64,000 nucleotides of DNA from a virus: positions 41,163 through 105,162 of the IMG/VR virus record IMGVR_UViG_3300013006_000024. The stretch is one strand, 5' to 3'. The position numbers and the translations under genes are program-made. The stretch's first letter is position 1, and every line of letters starts with the position of its first letter. Shown here in pieces: positions 1 to 6,051 of this stretch. The notes beneath the pieces are model-generated. The model was not told the DNA's origin and ran no database searches. It saw only the letters and a program-made list of their open reading frames with translations.

Positions 1-257
1 AGCATTTATTAGATAATTTTATCCCAGGTATCTTTAACGCTGTTAATACAAAGCCTATAACTGCAAAAGAAGTAGTAGACATATTTAAAAAATATAATAA
101 AGTTAATCCTAATTGGAATTTTGTTGAAATGGACGATCTAGATATAGTAGCTAACCGATCTAATTGTATTCTCAGTACTCAAAAATTACAGCAGCATGGG
201 CTAGAATTTTCCGATACCTTTGAAACAGTTGAAAAATATATACAGGAATTATGTTAA
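1..257 (+). CDS. C-terminal part of an RmlD-like/NAD-dependent sugar-nucleotide reductase (partial)
   Basis: An open frame enters from the left edge and stops at TAA 255-257 (84 codons visible). The visible end reads NFIPGIFNAVN near the edge and RSNCILSTQKL further on, followed by a short helix (ETVEKYIQEL). The RSNC-L-T-KL stretch and terminal helix resemble the substrate-binding C-terminus of dTDP-4-dehydrorhamnose reductase-like short-chain dehydrogenases. The Rossmann motif and catalytic YxxxK would lie upstream, outside the window. An RmlB-like dehydratase is encoded at the far right of the window, so a nucleotide-sugar pathway is plausible. The family call is inference from a short tail. 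Confidence 0.55.
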   Translation, partial: HLLDNFIPGIFNAVNTKPITAKEVVDIFKKYNKVNPNWNFVEMDDLDIVANRSNCILSTQKLQQHGLEFSDTFETVEKYIQELC

Positions 258-538
258 CTGAAATATTTAAACACCCAAAAAAGAGATACGTTTATGCAAT
301 TACAGGCGGTGCATTTTTAGGCGAACTCTTTGTATACATGGAAAAGAAGAATGATGATTTTGTATTTTTGTCTTTACCTGATATGAAAATAAGAGAGGTA
401 CCATGCGATAAATTTGATTTTGGGTTAACACAAAAAATAGTAGATATAGTTGAAAAGCTGCCAGCAAATGTTTACGACGTCTGCAGAATACAATATAATA
501 AAAATAACACTTTAAATACGGAAGTAGCTATTAAATAA
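251..538 (+). CDS. Hypothetical protein, 95 aa
   Basis: The ATG overlaps the end of the upstream gene by 7 nt (TTATGTTAA), and an AGGA lies about 5 nt before it, so translation is probably coupled. The protein starts MLTEIFKHPKKRYVYAITGG and has alternating hydrophobic and charged stretches suggesting a small alpha/beta fold. I recognise no family. Its position behind the sugar-nucleotide gene suggests co-transcription but does not reveal a function. Confidence 0.7.
   Translation: MLTEIFKHPKKRYVYAITGGAFLGELFVYMEKKNDDFVFLSLPDMKIREVPCDKFDFGLTQKIVDIVEKLPANVYDVCRIQYNKNNTLNTEVAIK
530..537 (+). promoter_or_regulatory. T4-type late promoter octamer
   Basis: ATTAAATA, one or two changes from the T4 late consensus TATAAATA, ends exactly 5 nt before the ATG at 543. 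Confidence 0.6.
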
Positions 539-542
539 CTAT

Positions 543-731
543 ATGGACCTAATTAACCCCATACCTATTGTTTCACCTATTAGTGGTGAGCCTGTTAGAC
601 CTCGTCTACGTACTTACATTCGTGAAGGTAATGAAATTGTTGAAGCAGAATATATTGATCCGGCTAGTGGTACCTTTATTAGAAAAGGTATAGTTTCTGT
701 TAAACCTATACCTAAACAAAATAAGGCTTAA
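543..731 (+). CDS. Hypothetical small protein, 62 aa
   Basis: A short, proline-rich basic protein (MDLINPIPIVSPISGEPVRP at the N-terminus) with an RTYIREGNEIVEAEYIDPASG core that looks like a beta hairpin. The start is fixed by the late octamer 5 nt upstream, so it is probably expressed late and may be a minor virion or assembly protein. No family recognised. Confidence 0.65.
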   Translation: MDLINPIPIVSPISGEPVRPRLRTYIREGNEIVEAEYIDPASGTFIRKGIVSVKPIPKQNKA

Positions 732-732
732 C

Positions 733-760
733 TTGTTTTTGATAGTATATAACTTATACT
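733..760 (+). promoter_or_regulatory. Sigma-70-like promoter of the primase gene, within an inverted repeat
   Basis: TTGTTT (733-738), 16-nt spacer, TATACT (755-760), then exactly 6 nt to the GTG start at 767. The -10 lies in a perfect inverted repeat, ATAGTAT (742-748) and ATACTAT (756-762), which could be an operator. Confidence 0.6.
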
Positions 761-766
761 ATACGT

Positions 767-1801
767 GTGTTAATACCTAGAGAGTATATACTTCAGAAGT
801 TTTATCAATTTGCTGGTTATCCGCAATATAAAAAGCATAGTAATACGTATATTGCAGGGTGTCCGATTTGTAGAGAAGGCCGATCTTGGGGTAAGAAAAG
901 ACGATGTATTTATATTGTTGAAGACAATGCTGTTTGTTGTCATAATTGCGGTTGGTATAGCGATGCTATAAAATGGATTCAAGAAGTCTCCGGTCAGTCG
1001 TTTAATGAAATTTTGAATGAATCGAGAGAGTTTGATATTTTACCTTTAGATGTATTAAGCGATAAAACCGAGCCAATAATACGTAAGCCTGTCGAAGATT
1101 TGCCTAAAGATTCAATTAATTTATTTGATAGTAAGCAGGTCGAATTCTATAGCGATAATCAGGTAGTACAAGACGCCTTAAGCTTAGTTAAACGAAGAAG
1201 AATAGATAGAGCTATTAATAGACCGGAGACGTTATGGCTATCACTAAATGACCATACCCATAAGAACCGAGTTGTCATTCCGTTTTATAATGAAAATAAT
1301 AATATTATTTTCTATCAATCTCGTGCTTTATATGACCGTGATTTAAGACTTTATCCAAAATATCTAAGTAAAATAAATGGTGAAAAGTCACTATACAATA
1401 TTAATAAAATTACATCCGATATTGATTATATTTTTATATTCGAAGGACCAATCGATTCTTTTTTTATTAAAAATGGAACAGCTGTTGCAGGCATTCAGGA
1501 GAATAGTAATGCTATGTTTTCTAAGCTACAAGAGATGCAGTTAAACACGTTCAAGTTTCATAAGAAAATTTGGGTATTAGATAATCAATGGGTTGATAAC
1601 GCTAGTCGTAATAAAACAAATAAGCTTATAGAAAACGGTGAATGCGTTTTTATCTGGCCTGAGAATTTGAGTAAGAAATATAAAGATATGAACGATCTTT
1701 GTATTGATCAGGAGAAGGATAGCTTAGATGTAGATTTTATAGTAAGCAATTCGTTTACGGATATGAAAGCTAAACTACTAATGAGCGTTATCGGTCGTTA
1801 G
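767..1801 (+). CDS. gp61: DNA primase (T4 gp61-like)
   Basis: 344 aa, close to T4 gp61 (342 aa). An N-terminal zinc-binding module has CPIC at 32-35 and CHNC at 58-61, ending in CGW as in CHC2-type primase fingers. A Toprim-like core follows, with IFEGPID at about 224-230 (Glu226 the likely catalytic residue) and VLDNQ at about 270-274 taking the place of the DxD acidic motif. By family knowledge it makes RNA primers for lagging-strand synthesis with the replicative helicase. The GTG start is set by a sigma-70-like promoter whose -10 ends 6 nt upstream, consistent with early or middle expression. Its 3' end overlaps the convergent minus-strand gene by 14 nt. Confidence 0.85.
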   Translation: MLIPREYILQKFYQFAGYPQYKKHSNTYIAGCPICREGRSWGKKRRCIYIVEDNAVCCHNCGWYSDAIKWIQEVSGQSFNEILNESREFDILPLDVLSDKTEPIIRKPVEDLPKDSINLFDSKQVEFYSDNQVVQDALSLVKRRRIDRAINRPETLWLSLNDHTHKNRVVIPFYNENNNIIFYQSRALYDRDLRLYPKYLSKINGEKSLYNINKITSDIDYIFIFEGPIDSFFIKNGTAVAGIQENSNAMFSKLQEMQLNTFKFHKKIWVLDNQWVDNASRNKTNKLIENGECVFIWPENLSKKYKDMNDLCIDQEKDSLDVDFIVSNSFTDMKAKLLMSVIGR

Positions 1802-2204
1802 ACGAAATAAGATACCCCTTAAGCGATTCGCTCAAAGAACTCAATTCAGCTGCAAGTCTTGCAATCTTCTTTTTCTCACTTCTAGCAATATCCTCAAAAA
1901 TTGAATCGCAAGGAGCGGAGTGTAGTTGTACTTGCATTGAAGATGCATCTGTACCATTTAGGAAACCAATAAACGTATCGATTTGGGCAATCCAATCTTT
2001 TAGTTTCTGTGCCTGATCAATTTTAGTTCTATCTAAAAGCTTCTCTCTACCAGGTTGCTGCACATCAAAATCTTCAGGCTTTGCAGTAGTTAACGACTGT
2101 GCCATTGCTTCTTTATCTGTTTGCGGGGTAGAATCTTGATTAACAGGTGCTGGAGCTTGATCAGCTTCTAGAATGGTGTCAAATATACGTTCGAAAGATA
2201 TCAT
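1788..2204 (-). CDS. Hypothetical late protein, 138 aa
   Basis: The N-terminus (MISFERIFDTILEADQAPAP) is followed by a Gln/Pro-rich linker (about residues 15-50) and a C-terminal helical segment rich in Ser and Lys (SEKKKIARLAAELSSLSESL). A late octamer ends 6 nt before the ATG, implying late expression. It sits alone on the minus strand and its end overlaps the primase gene tail to tail. Helical proteins of this size beside neck and terminase genes are often head or assembly factors, but I recognise no family. Confidence 0.65.
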   Translation of the reverse strand: MISFERIFDTILEADQAPAPVNQDSTPQTDKEAMAQSLTTAKPEDFDVQQPGREKLLDRTKIDQAQKLKDWIAQIDTFIGFLNGTDASSMQVQLHSAPCDSIFEDIARSEKKKIARLAAELSSLSESLKGYLISSNDR

Positions 2205-2210
2205 ATTAAT

Positions 2211-2218
2211 TATTTATT
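2211..2218 (-). promoter_or_regulatory. Late promoter octamer, minus arm of a divergent pair
   Basis: AATAAATA read on the minus strand, 6 nt before the ATG at 2204. It lies back to back with the plus-strand octamer at 2226-2233, so a 7-nt gap separates two divergent late promoters. Confidence 0.65.
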
Positions 2219-2225
2219 ACAAGAG

Positions 2226-2233
2226 AATAAATA
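2226..2233 (+). promoter_or_regulatory. Late promoter octamer, plus arm of a divergent pair
   Basis: AATAAATA ending exactly 5 nt before the GTG at 2239. This spacing selects that GTG over the longer open frame that begins at 2173. Confidence 0.65.
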
Positions 2234-2238
2234 ATTTA

Positions 2239-2622
2239 GTGAAAAAGACGGTTTTGTTTGAAGACTTTACTAACTACTATAATAAATGGGTTTCCGGTAT
2301 AGCTTCCAGAGAGCTTGGCTCTCAACGTGTTACTTTAAAGGATCTATTTGATAAGAGTGTGACAGACCAGCTACCTGGTTCAGCAAAAGCTGAAAAGGTA
2401 CTGCCTTTCCCTTTGCCTAGTGTTGTTGAGCAAGTAGGTGAGCTATATTTAAACGCGACAAACACAAGAGCACTATTTAACGATTCATTAAAGAACCCTA
2501 TTATTAATAAAAACGAGAGTGCATTTGAGACAGTAAAACAAGTAGTAGCTAAGCTTGACAATATAATAGAAGAAATTAATCATATATTTAAAATCACTGA
2601 TACACCGGTTGCAAAAAAATAA
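2239..2622 (+). CDS. Hypothetical late protein, 127 aa
   Basis: Read from the GTG that follows the late octamer by 5 nt, the protein begins (M)KKTVLFEDFTNYYNKWVSG. It is mostly helical, with a VETVKQVVAKL-type C-terminal helix and a basic tail. The open frame extends upstream to 2173, but that part runs through both divergent late promoters and the first codons of the minus-strand neighbour, so I reject it. No family recognised. Late expression suggests a virion or assembly role. Confidence 0.7.
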   Translation: MKKTVLFEDFTNYYNKWVSGIASRELGSQRVTLKDLFDKSVTDQLPGSAKAEKVLPFPLPSVVEQVGELYLNATNTRALFNDSLKNPIINKNESAFETVKQVVAKLDNIIEEINHIFKITDTPVAKK

Positions 2623-2636
2623 ACTAATACTATAAT
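2609..2636 (+). promoter_or_regulatory. Sigma-70-like promoter
   Basis: TTGCAA (2609-2614), 16-nt spacer, TATAAT (2631-2636), 6 nt, ATG 2643. The -10 is embedded in the palindrome ACTAT-A-ATAGT (2629-2639). It drives the four-gene run 2643-4036. Confidence 0.65.
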
Positions 2637-2642
2637 AGTTAA

Positions 2643-3071
2643 ATGCTTACAAAAGTTAGCTTTCAGCTTTTTTCTCTTACAATAGTATCTCTCCTTTTTG
2701 GATATTGGACTACCACTATAGGTGTTAATATAATTGTCGGAACGTTAACTGGTGCAGTTATTCAATTCTTAGGGTTTAACGCCTTTTCAACTGTTTTTAA
2801 TTCTATTGTATTATTGAAAAATAAAAAACTTGAAAACGAAAGACTTCAAGAGTTTTCTTATCAAGGTCTTGAATTAGAATGTCCTTGCTATAAAAAAGAA
2901 AGAGAACTAGTTCCAGTTAGATTTAATACACCTAACTATTATAGATGTAAAGCTTGTAACAAACAGCTTAGTGTTATAGTTACTGCGGAATCCGCTGTGG
3001 TTACCGAACCTATTTTAAATACAGATTTATCCAGTCTTGACACCAGTATTATAGAAAAAGCTATACAATGA
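2643..3071 (+). CDS. Small membrane protein with a zinc-ribbon-like tail, 142 aa
   Basis: Two hydrophobic segments (about residues 5-22 and 27-56) are compatible with a membrane hairpin. The C-terminal half has two cysteine pairs, C80/C82 and C102/C105 (the latter in RCKACNKQL), spaced like a zinc ribbon. The gene has a strong sigma-70-like promoter and its TGA overlaps the next ATG (ATGA), so the two are coupled. A cytoplasmic zinc domain tethered to the host membrane is the simplest reading. The function is unknown, and an early host-interaction role is only inference from the promoter class. Confidence 0.65.
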   Translation: MLTKVSFQLFSLTIVSLLFGYWTTTIGVNIIVGTLTGAVIQFLGFNAFSTVFNSIVLLKNKKLENERLQEFSYQGLELECPCYKKERELVPVRFNTPNYYRCKACNKQLSVIVTAESAVVTEPILNTDLSSLDTSIIEKAIQ

Positions 3072-3526
3072 ATATACCCGACAGTATAGCTAAGTTAACT
3101 ACTGAAGTATCAAATGATCATTTTAATACTAAACCAGTTGATCCTATTTTAAATTTAAACGATGTTGTTTTGCTTGTTAAAAAATCTCTAAATTTAAAGC
3201 AACTTAATAATTTTGAGCAAGGTTTAAATTTTTATAAAACCAATGTTACATCCGATAAATCAGTATCACAAAATATGATGGGTCTAGTTTCGGACATTAT
3301 AATAACTGCTCTCAAAGATAGTGACATCAATGAAGAATATAAAATAAATCTAGGACTCAGTATTAAAAATTCATTTACGGGTATTAATGAGATTTTAGAA
3401 TCCGTATTTAAGAATTTAAACATGCTGAATAAAAATAATAATTTACTTGACGTCAAAGATTTTACCTTGATAATACTAGGATATGCAATCGGACTCCTTA
3501 AAAAAATCGATAACAATAGAAGCTAA
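3068..3526 (+). CDS. Hypothetical helical protein, 152 aa
   Basis: Starts with an ATGA overlap to the preceding gene. It appears all-helical, with heptad-like leucines (NLKQLNNFEQGLNFYK) and a hydrophobic C-terminal segment (FTLIILGYAIGLL, about 132-145) that could be a single membrane anchor. Second gene of the run led by 2643. No recognisable family. Confidence 0.65.
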   Translation: MNIPDSIAKLTTEVSNDHFNTKPVDPILNLNDVVLLVKKSLNLKQLNNFEQGLNFYKTNVTSDKSVSQNMMGLVSDIIITALKDSDINEEYKINLGLSIKNSFTGINEILESVFKNLNMLNKNNNLLDVKDFTLIILGYAIGLLKKIDNNRS

Positions 3527-3791
3527 AAACGGAAATCATAAACTCAAGGTGAGTGAATATGCCCGTTGGTTTTGTCTTATTGAAGCTTTGGACATTATAA
3601 GTCGAAAAGCTCAACAATTCAAAGTTGACCTGCAAAACAAAGATGCTGACTGGGTAAAACCTCTAGCATTTCAAAAATATATAGATGAAAGATATGAATC
3701 TATGGTCGACGAGGTTCTTATGAATGAATCGACCGATACAACACCGGTAGTACCAAAATGCATTACATCATTGGAACCAGCTTTAAAGTAA
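3483..3791 (+). CDS. Hypothetical protein, 102 aa
   Basis: The reading begins inside the previous gene (44-nt overlap). The conserved-looking core VSEYARWFCLIEALDIISRK lies beyond the overlap, so the gene itself seems real while its start is uncertain. A start at the downstream GTG (VSEY) is possible. The C-terminus runs 34 nt into the next gene. Overlaps of this size suggest tightly packed, translationally coupled early genes. No family recognised. Confidence 0.55.
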   Translation: MQSDSLKKSITIEAKNGNHKLKVSEYARWFCLIEALDIISRKAQQFKVDLQNKDADWVKPLAFQKYIDERYESMVDEVLMNESTDTTPVVPKCITSLEPALK

Positions 3792-4036
3792 GTCAAGCTG
3801 GACGCACTCTTTTAAGAGATAAGCGTTTTGCTGTAGGAGGGGTTTACTCTCTCATCCACATTACACCGCGTAATGGGAAATACGTTTACTACTTTATGGA
3901 TTTAAGTAGAAATAAACTAGATATAGAATTTAATTCTTGCAGAGAGGCAGACTCTTTGTTAGCCAAATTAAAAAACGAGAGAATTCCAAACTACGAAGAG
4001 CAAAAAGAAGATATTATTGATACCATTGCGGATTAG
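3758..4036 (+). CDS. Hypothetical protein, 92 aa
   Basis: Begins MHYIIGTSFKVSQAGRTLLR. The alternating pattern of GGVYSLIHITPRNGKYVYYFMDL looks like a small beta barrel followed by a helical tail. It overlaps the previous gene by 34 nt and ends TAG at 4034-4036, sharing bases with the TAA of the convergent neck gene. Last gene of the plus-strand run from 2643. No family recognised. Confidence 0.6.
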   Translation: MHYIIGTSFKVSQAGRTLLRDKRFAVGGVYSLIHITPRNGKYVYYFMDLSRNKLDIEFNSCREADSLLAKLKNERIPNYEEQKEDIIDTIAD

Positions 4037-4758
4037 TAATAACCGCCGTATACATCAGAGTAATCTGTCTTACTGTAGTCAAAAACCTTCTTTGACTCAA
4101 TATCCATACTATCCGTGTACGGTTTATTAGCCCCGGAAGCATAAGGGGTTTTAGTATCGTCAAATAATTGATCATTCTGAGCTTCCGGTATAACACCTGG
4201 TTCGAAAGAATATTCAAAGCGCTTAGCTTTAATTAACCACACATAATGTCCCATAAGAGTGTTGATTTGGGCAATATCTTGGTCTAATCTTTGTGTTATT
4301 TCGTATATATTACCGTTTCTACCCCCGGGTCTATCACTACCATACTCTACTAGTTGGAATAGGTCACCGGATTTAGGTTCTGCACCATAGCCAAACGTTT
4401 CATAGAACGCGCTTATGTGGATAAAAGCTGTTACCTCATCATCTGATACTAAACCAAATTTACTTAGCATTAATGCATTTTCATTAAGATTAATAGCCAT
4501 TATAATATTTTGAGGCGGCGAAAAAGCTTGGGTTGGCTGTTCACCGTATAGCATATCTGCACTTAAAGTGGTCGTGTTATTAACAATATAGCCTACTTGC
4601 TGGCCATACAGATTAATTTGTTCTCTCCAATAGTTAGAGTATGTATTTCTTTCGCAATTATTATTTTGCTTATTAGTATATCTAAAGCAGGGATTATCCT
4701 CAAAGAAAAACGGATATACCTTAGGTTGTGGACTACCGGTATAATACGCTACGCTCAT
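4033..4758 (-). CDS. gp14: Neck protein (T4 gp14-like)
   Basis: 241 aa against 256 for T4 gp14. The middle matches the gp14 pattern by eye: a YIVNNTTTLSADMLYGE segment, then LMLSKFGLVSDDEVTAFIH, then EPKSGDLFQLVEYG and a YEIT strand, corresponding to gp14 FSKFGMQVQDEVT and EPKEGDLI. gp14 forms part of the head-tail connector where the completed tail attaches. The start overlaps the stop of the upstream minus-strand gene (ATGA), so both are read from the late promoter at 5081-5088. The C-terminus is Tyr/Asp-rich (YSDVYGGYY). gp13 and gp15 were not recognised in this window. Confidence 0.8.
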   Translation of the reverse strand: MSVAYYTGSPQPKVYPFFFEDNPCFRYTNKQNNNCERNTYSNYWREQINLYGQQVGYIVNNTTTLSADMLYGEQPTQAFSPPQNIIMAINLNENALMLSKFGLVSDDEVTAFIHISAFYETFGYGAEPKSGDLFQLVEYGSDRPGGRNGNIYEITQRLDQDIAQINTLMGHYVWLIKAKRFEYSFEPGVIPEAQNDQLFDDTKTPYASGANKPYTDSMDIESKKVFDYSKTDYSDVYGGYY

Positions 4759-5075
4759 TTTTCTAATACCGGTTTTTGTAATATAGGATCTAATTTAATA
4801 GTCACGCCTGTATTACCTAGTTTCTTAGGCTTAACGGGATCATACTTAAAATGGAATTCACCTTCAATTTGTGCGACTTCTCGAGTATTTAAAGTATATT
4901 TACCTGATGGTTTCCTTAATAAGCTTTGTACTTTTTGATTATTATGCTTTGTTCTATGCATGTGAGGTACTGTGCGACCTGGATTCTTAGGATGTGAAGA
5001 TGGGTCGCGTACAACAGGATGCATATGTCGTTTATCTGTACCTATTTTACCGGAATAAAAATCTCTAAACGTCAT
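4755..5075 (-). CDS. Hypothetical basic protein, 106 aa
   Basis: A His/Lys/Pro-rich N-terminal half (KRHMHPVVRDPSSHPKNPGR, then HMHRTKHN) is followed by a likely beta-rich C-terminus (GEFHFKYDPVKPKKLGNTGV). A late octamer lies 5 nt before the ATG and the stop overlaps the gp14 start, so it is late and co-transcribed with the neck protein. A minor neck or head component is plausible. No family recognised. Confidence 0.65.
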   Translation of the reverse strand: MTFRDFYSGKIGTDKRHMHPVVRDPSSHPKNPGRTVPHMHRTKHNNQKVQSLLRKPSGKYTLNTREVAQIEGEFHFKYDPVKPKKLGNTGVTIKLDPILQKPVLEK

Positions 5076-5080
5076 ATAGT

Positions 5081-5088
5081 TATTTAAG
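5081..5088 (-). promoter_or_regulatory. Late promoter octamer
   Basis: CTTAAATA on the minus strand, exactly 5 nt before the ATG at 5075. It lies just downstream of a terminator and so restarts transcription for 5075-4033. Confidence 0.6.
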
Positions 5089-5090
5089 CA

Positions 5091-5126
5091 AAAAAAAGGG
5101 CCTAATTTGACTTAGGCCCTTTTTTT
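5091..5126. terminator. Bidirectional intrinsic terminator
   Basis: A near-perfect inverted repeat: AAAAAAAGGGCCTAA (5091-5105), 6-nt loop, TTAGGCCCTTTTTTT (5112-5126). The GC core ends in a T-run on both strands. On the minus strand it ends transcripts of the acidic protein gene 5144-6037. Confidence 0.85.
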
Positions 5127-5143
5127 TACTATTTTTTGATTGC

Positions 5144-5740
5144 TTATTTTAGACCAGCTAGATAAGCACCGACCTTAGAGGTCTTAGAATTCACTACGTT
5201 AGCCTTACCCTTGGGGGATGTGGGGGCGCCACCTTTTATGCCACCACCAACAAGAGCATGGCCCTTTTCACCATCATTACCAACTTTGTCAGTTACCTTG
5301 GAATCACCAGGGCCACTCGACTTTAAACTATTTGTTACATCGCCAACCTTGTTATCTTTCTTTTGAAGAGATTGGCCAGCAGAAGTAGGAAGCTCTTTCA
5401 TTTCAGTGCCTTCTTTAGCAACACCTTCATTATCTTCATCTTCTTCTGTCTTCTCTTTTTCTTCGTTAGCTTCATCGGCGCCACCAGCGTCGAGTTCACC
5501 AATTTCATCGGAACCTTCATCAGAAGACTCATCAGAATTTTCTTCACCTAATGCGGCATGCATAACATCACAAAGCTTTTGAGCGACATCACGAGGCAAT
5601 GTGAAGGTTACATCACCTTCCTCACCAGCACCTTCCTCACCAGCAGGAAGACCGAGAGCCTCTGCATCGCTAGCCTCGACATCCTCAGGCCGGCCGGACA
5701 TTACGTCCTCGTATAATTTATCAAAAATAGATTTGCTCAT
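5144..5740 (-). CDS. Nested in-frame product of 5144..6037 (198 aa)
   Basis: Begins at the internal ATG 5740-5738 (MSKSIFDKLYEDVM). The octamer AATAAATA at 5746-5753 ends 5 nt upstream, the same arrangement as at the bona fide late genes. It shares the frame and stop of the longer gene. Either the long frame is a fusion of two adjacent genes or the phage makes two nested proteins from one locus. Confidence 0.55.
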   Translation of the reverse strand: MSKSIFDKLYEDVMSGRPEDVEASDAEALGLPAGEEGAGEEGDVTFTLPRDVAQKLCDVMHAALGEENSDESSDEGSDEIGELDAGGADEANEEKEKTEEDEDNEGVAKEGTEMKELPTSAGQSLQKKDNKVGDVTNSLKSSGPGDSKVTDKVGNDGEKGHALVGGGIKGGAPTSPKGKANVVNSKTSKVGAYLAGLK

Positions 5741-6037
5741 AAAATTATTTATTGTTTGTACCTCTGTTTTTTCAAGATTTTGTGAGAATTTTTTTGGAGT
5801 ATAAAAATTATCGTTTTTGGCAGTCTCGGGATCAATTAAATCTTTCTTAAAACCATCAGCATTTTCCGGGCCAGAATTCTTGGGAGTGAAGGCTTTAGGA
5901 TCTGCTTTAGCTTCTACTGGCTTCTTATCTGTAGCTAGTTTAAATGTGCCTTTAGGGGGAAATACGGCCTTCTTTTCTTCAATTATATTGTTTTCATAGA
6001 AGGCACCCAATTCTACTAGCGATCTTGCTTGATTCAT
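5144..6037 (-). CDS. Acidic Glu/Gly/Ser-rich protein with an internal late start, possible prohead core or scaffold type
   Basis: 297 aa in two unlike parts. Residues 1-99 are Lys/Pro-rich (AFTPKNSGPENADGFKKDLI). Residues 100-297 start MSKSIFDKLYEDVMSGRPED and contain a highly acidic low-complexity stretch (about 155-210) and a Gly/Lys-rich tail. A perfect late octamer sits inside the gene, 5 nt before codon 100, so a 198-aa C-terminal product is expected as well. The outer start also has a late octamer, 6 nt upstream. Strong acidity and late expression beside neck and terminase genes fit a prohead core or scaffold protein such as T4 gp67/gp68, but I see no diagnostic motif. Confidence 0.6.
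   Translation of the reverse strand: MNQARSLVELGAFYENNIIEEKKAVFPPKGTFKLATDKKPVEAKADPKAFTPKNSGPENADGFKKDLIDPETAKNDNFYTPKKFSQNLEKTEVQTINNFMSKSIFDKLYEDVMSGRPEDVEASDAEALGLPAGEEGAGEEGDVTFTLPRDVAQKLCDVMHAALGEENSDESSDEGSDEIGELDAGGADEANEEKEKTEEDEDNEGVAKEGTEMKELPTSAGQSLQKKDNKVGDVTNSLKSSGPGDSKVTDKVGNDGEKGHALVGGGIKGGAPTSPKGKANVVNSKTSKVGAYLAGLK
5746..5753 (-). promoter_or_regulatory. Internal late promoter octamer
   Basis: AATAAATA on the minus strand, inside the open frame 5144-6037 and exactly 5 nt before the in-frame ATG at 5740. Confidence 0.6.
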
Positions 6038-6043
6038 ATTAAG

Positions 6044-6051
6044 TATTTATG
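6044..6051 (-). promoter_or_regulatory. Late promoter octamer
   Basis: CATAAATA on the minus strand, 6 nt before the ATG at 6037. It overlaps the first possible ATG of the divergent terminase gene (6049). Confidence 0.6.

Noticed and set aside
2173-2238. N-terminal extension of the 2239 gene
   Set aside because: Would read through two divergent late promoters and the start of the minus-strand gene. The 5-nt spacing picks GTG 2239.
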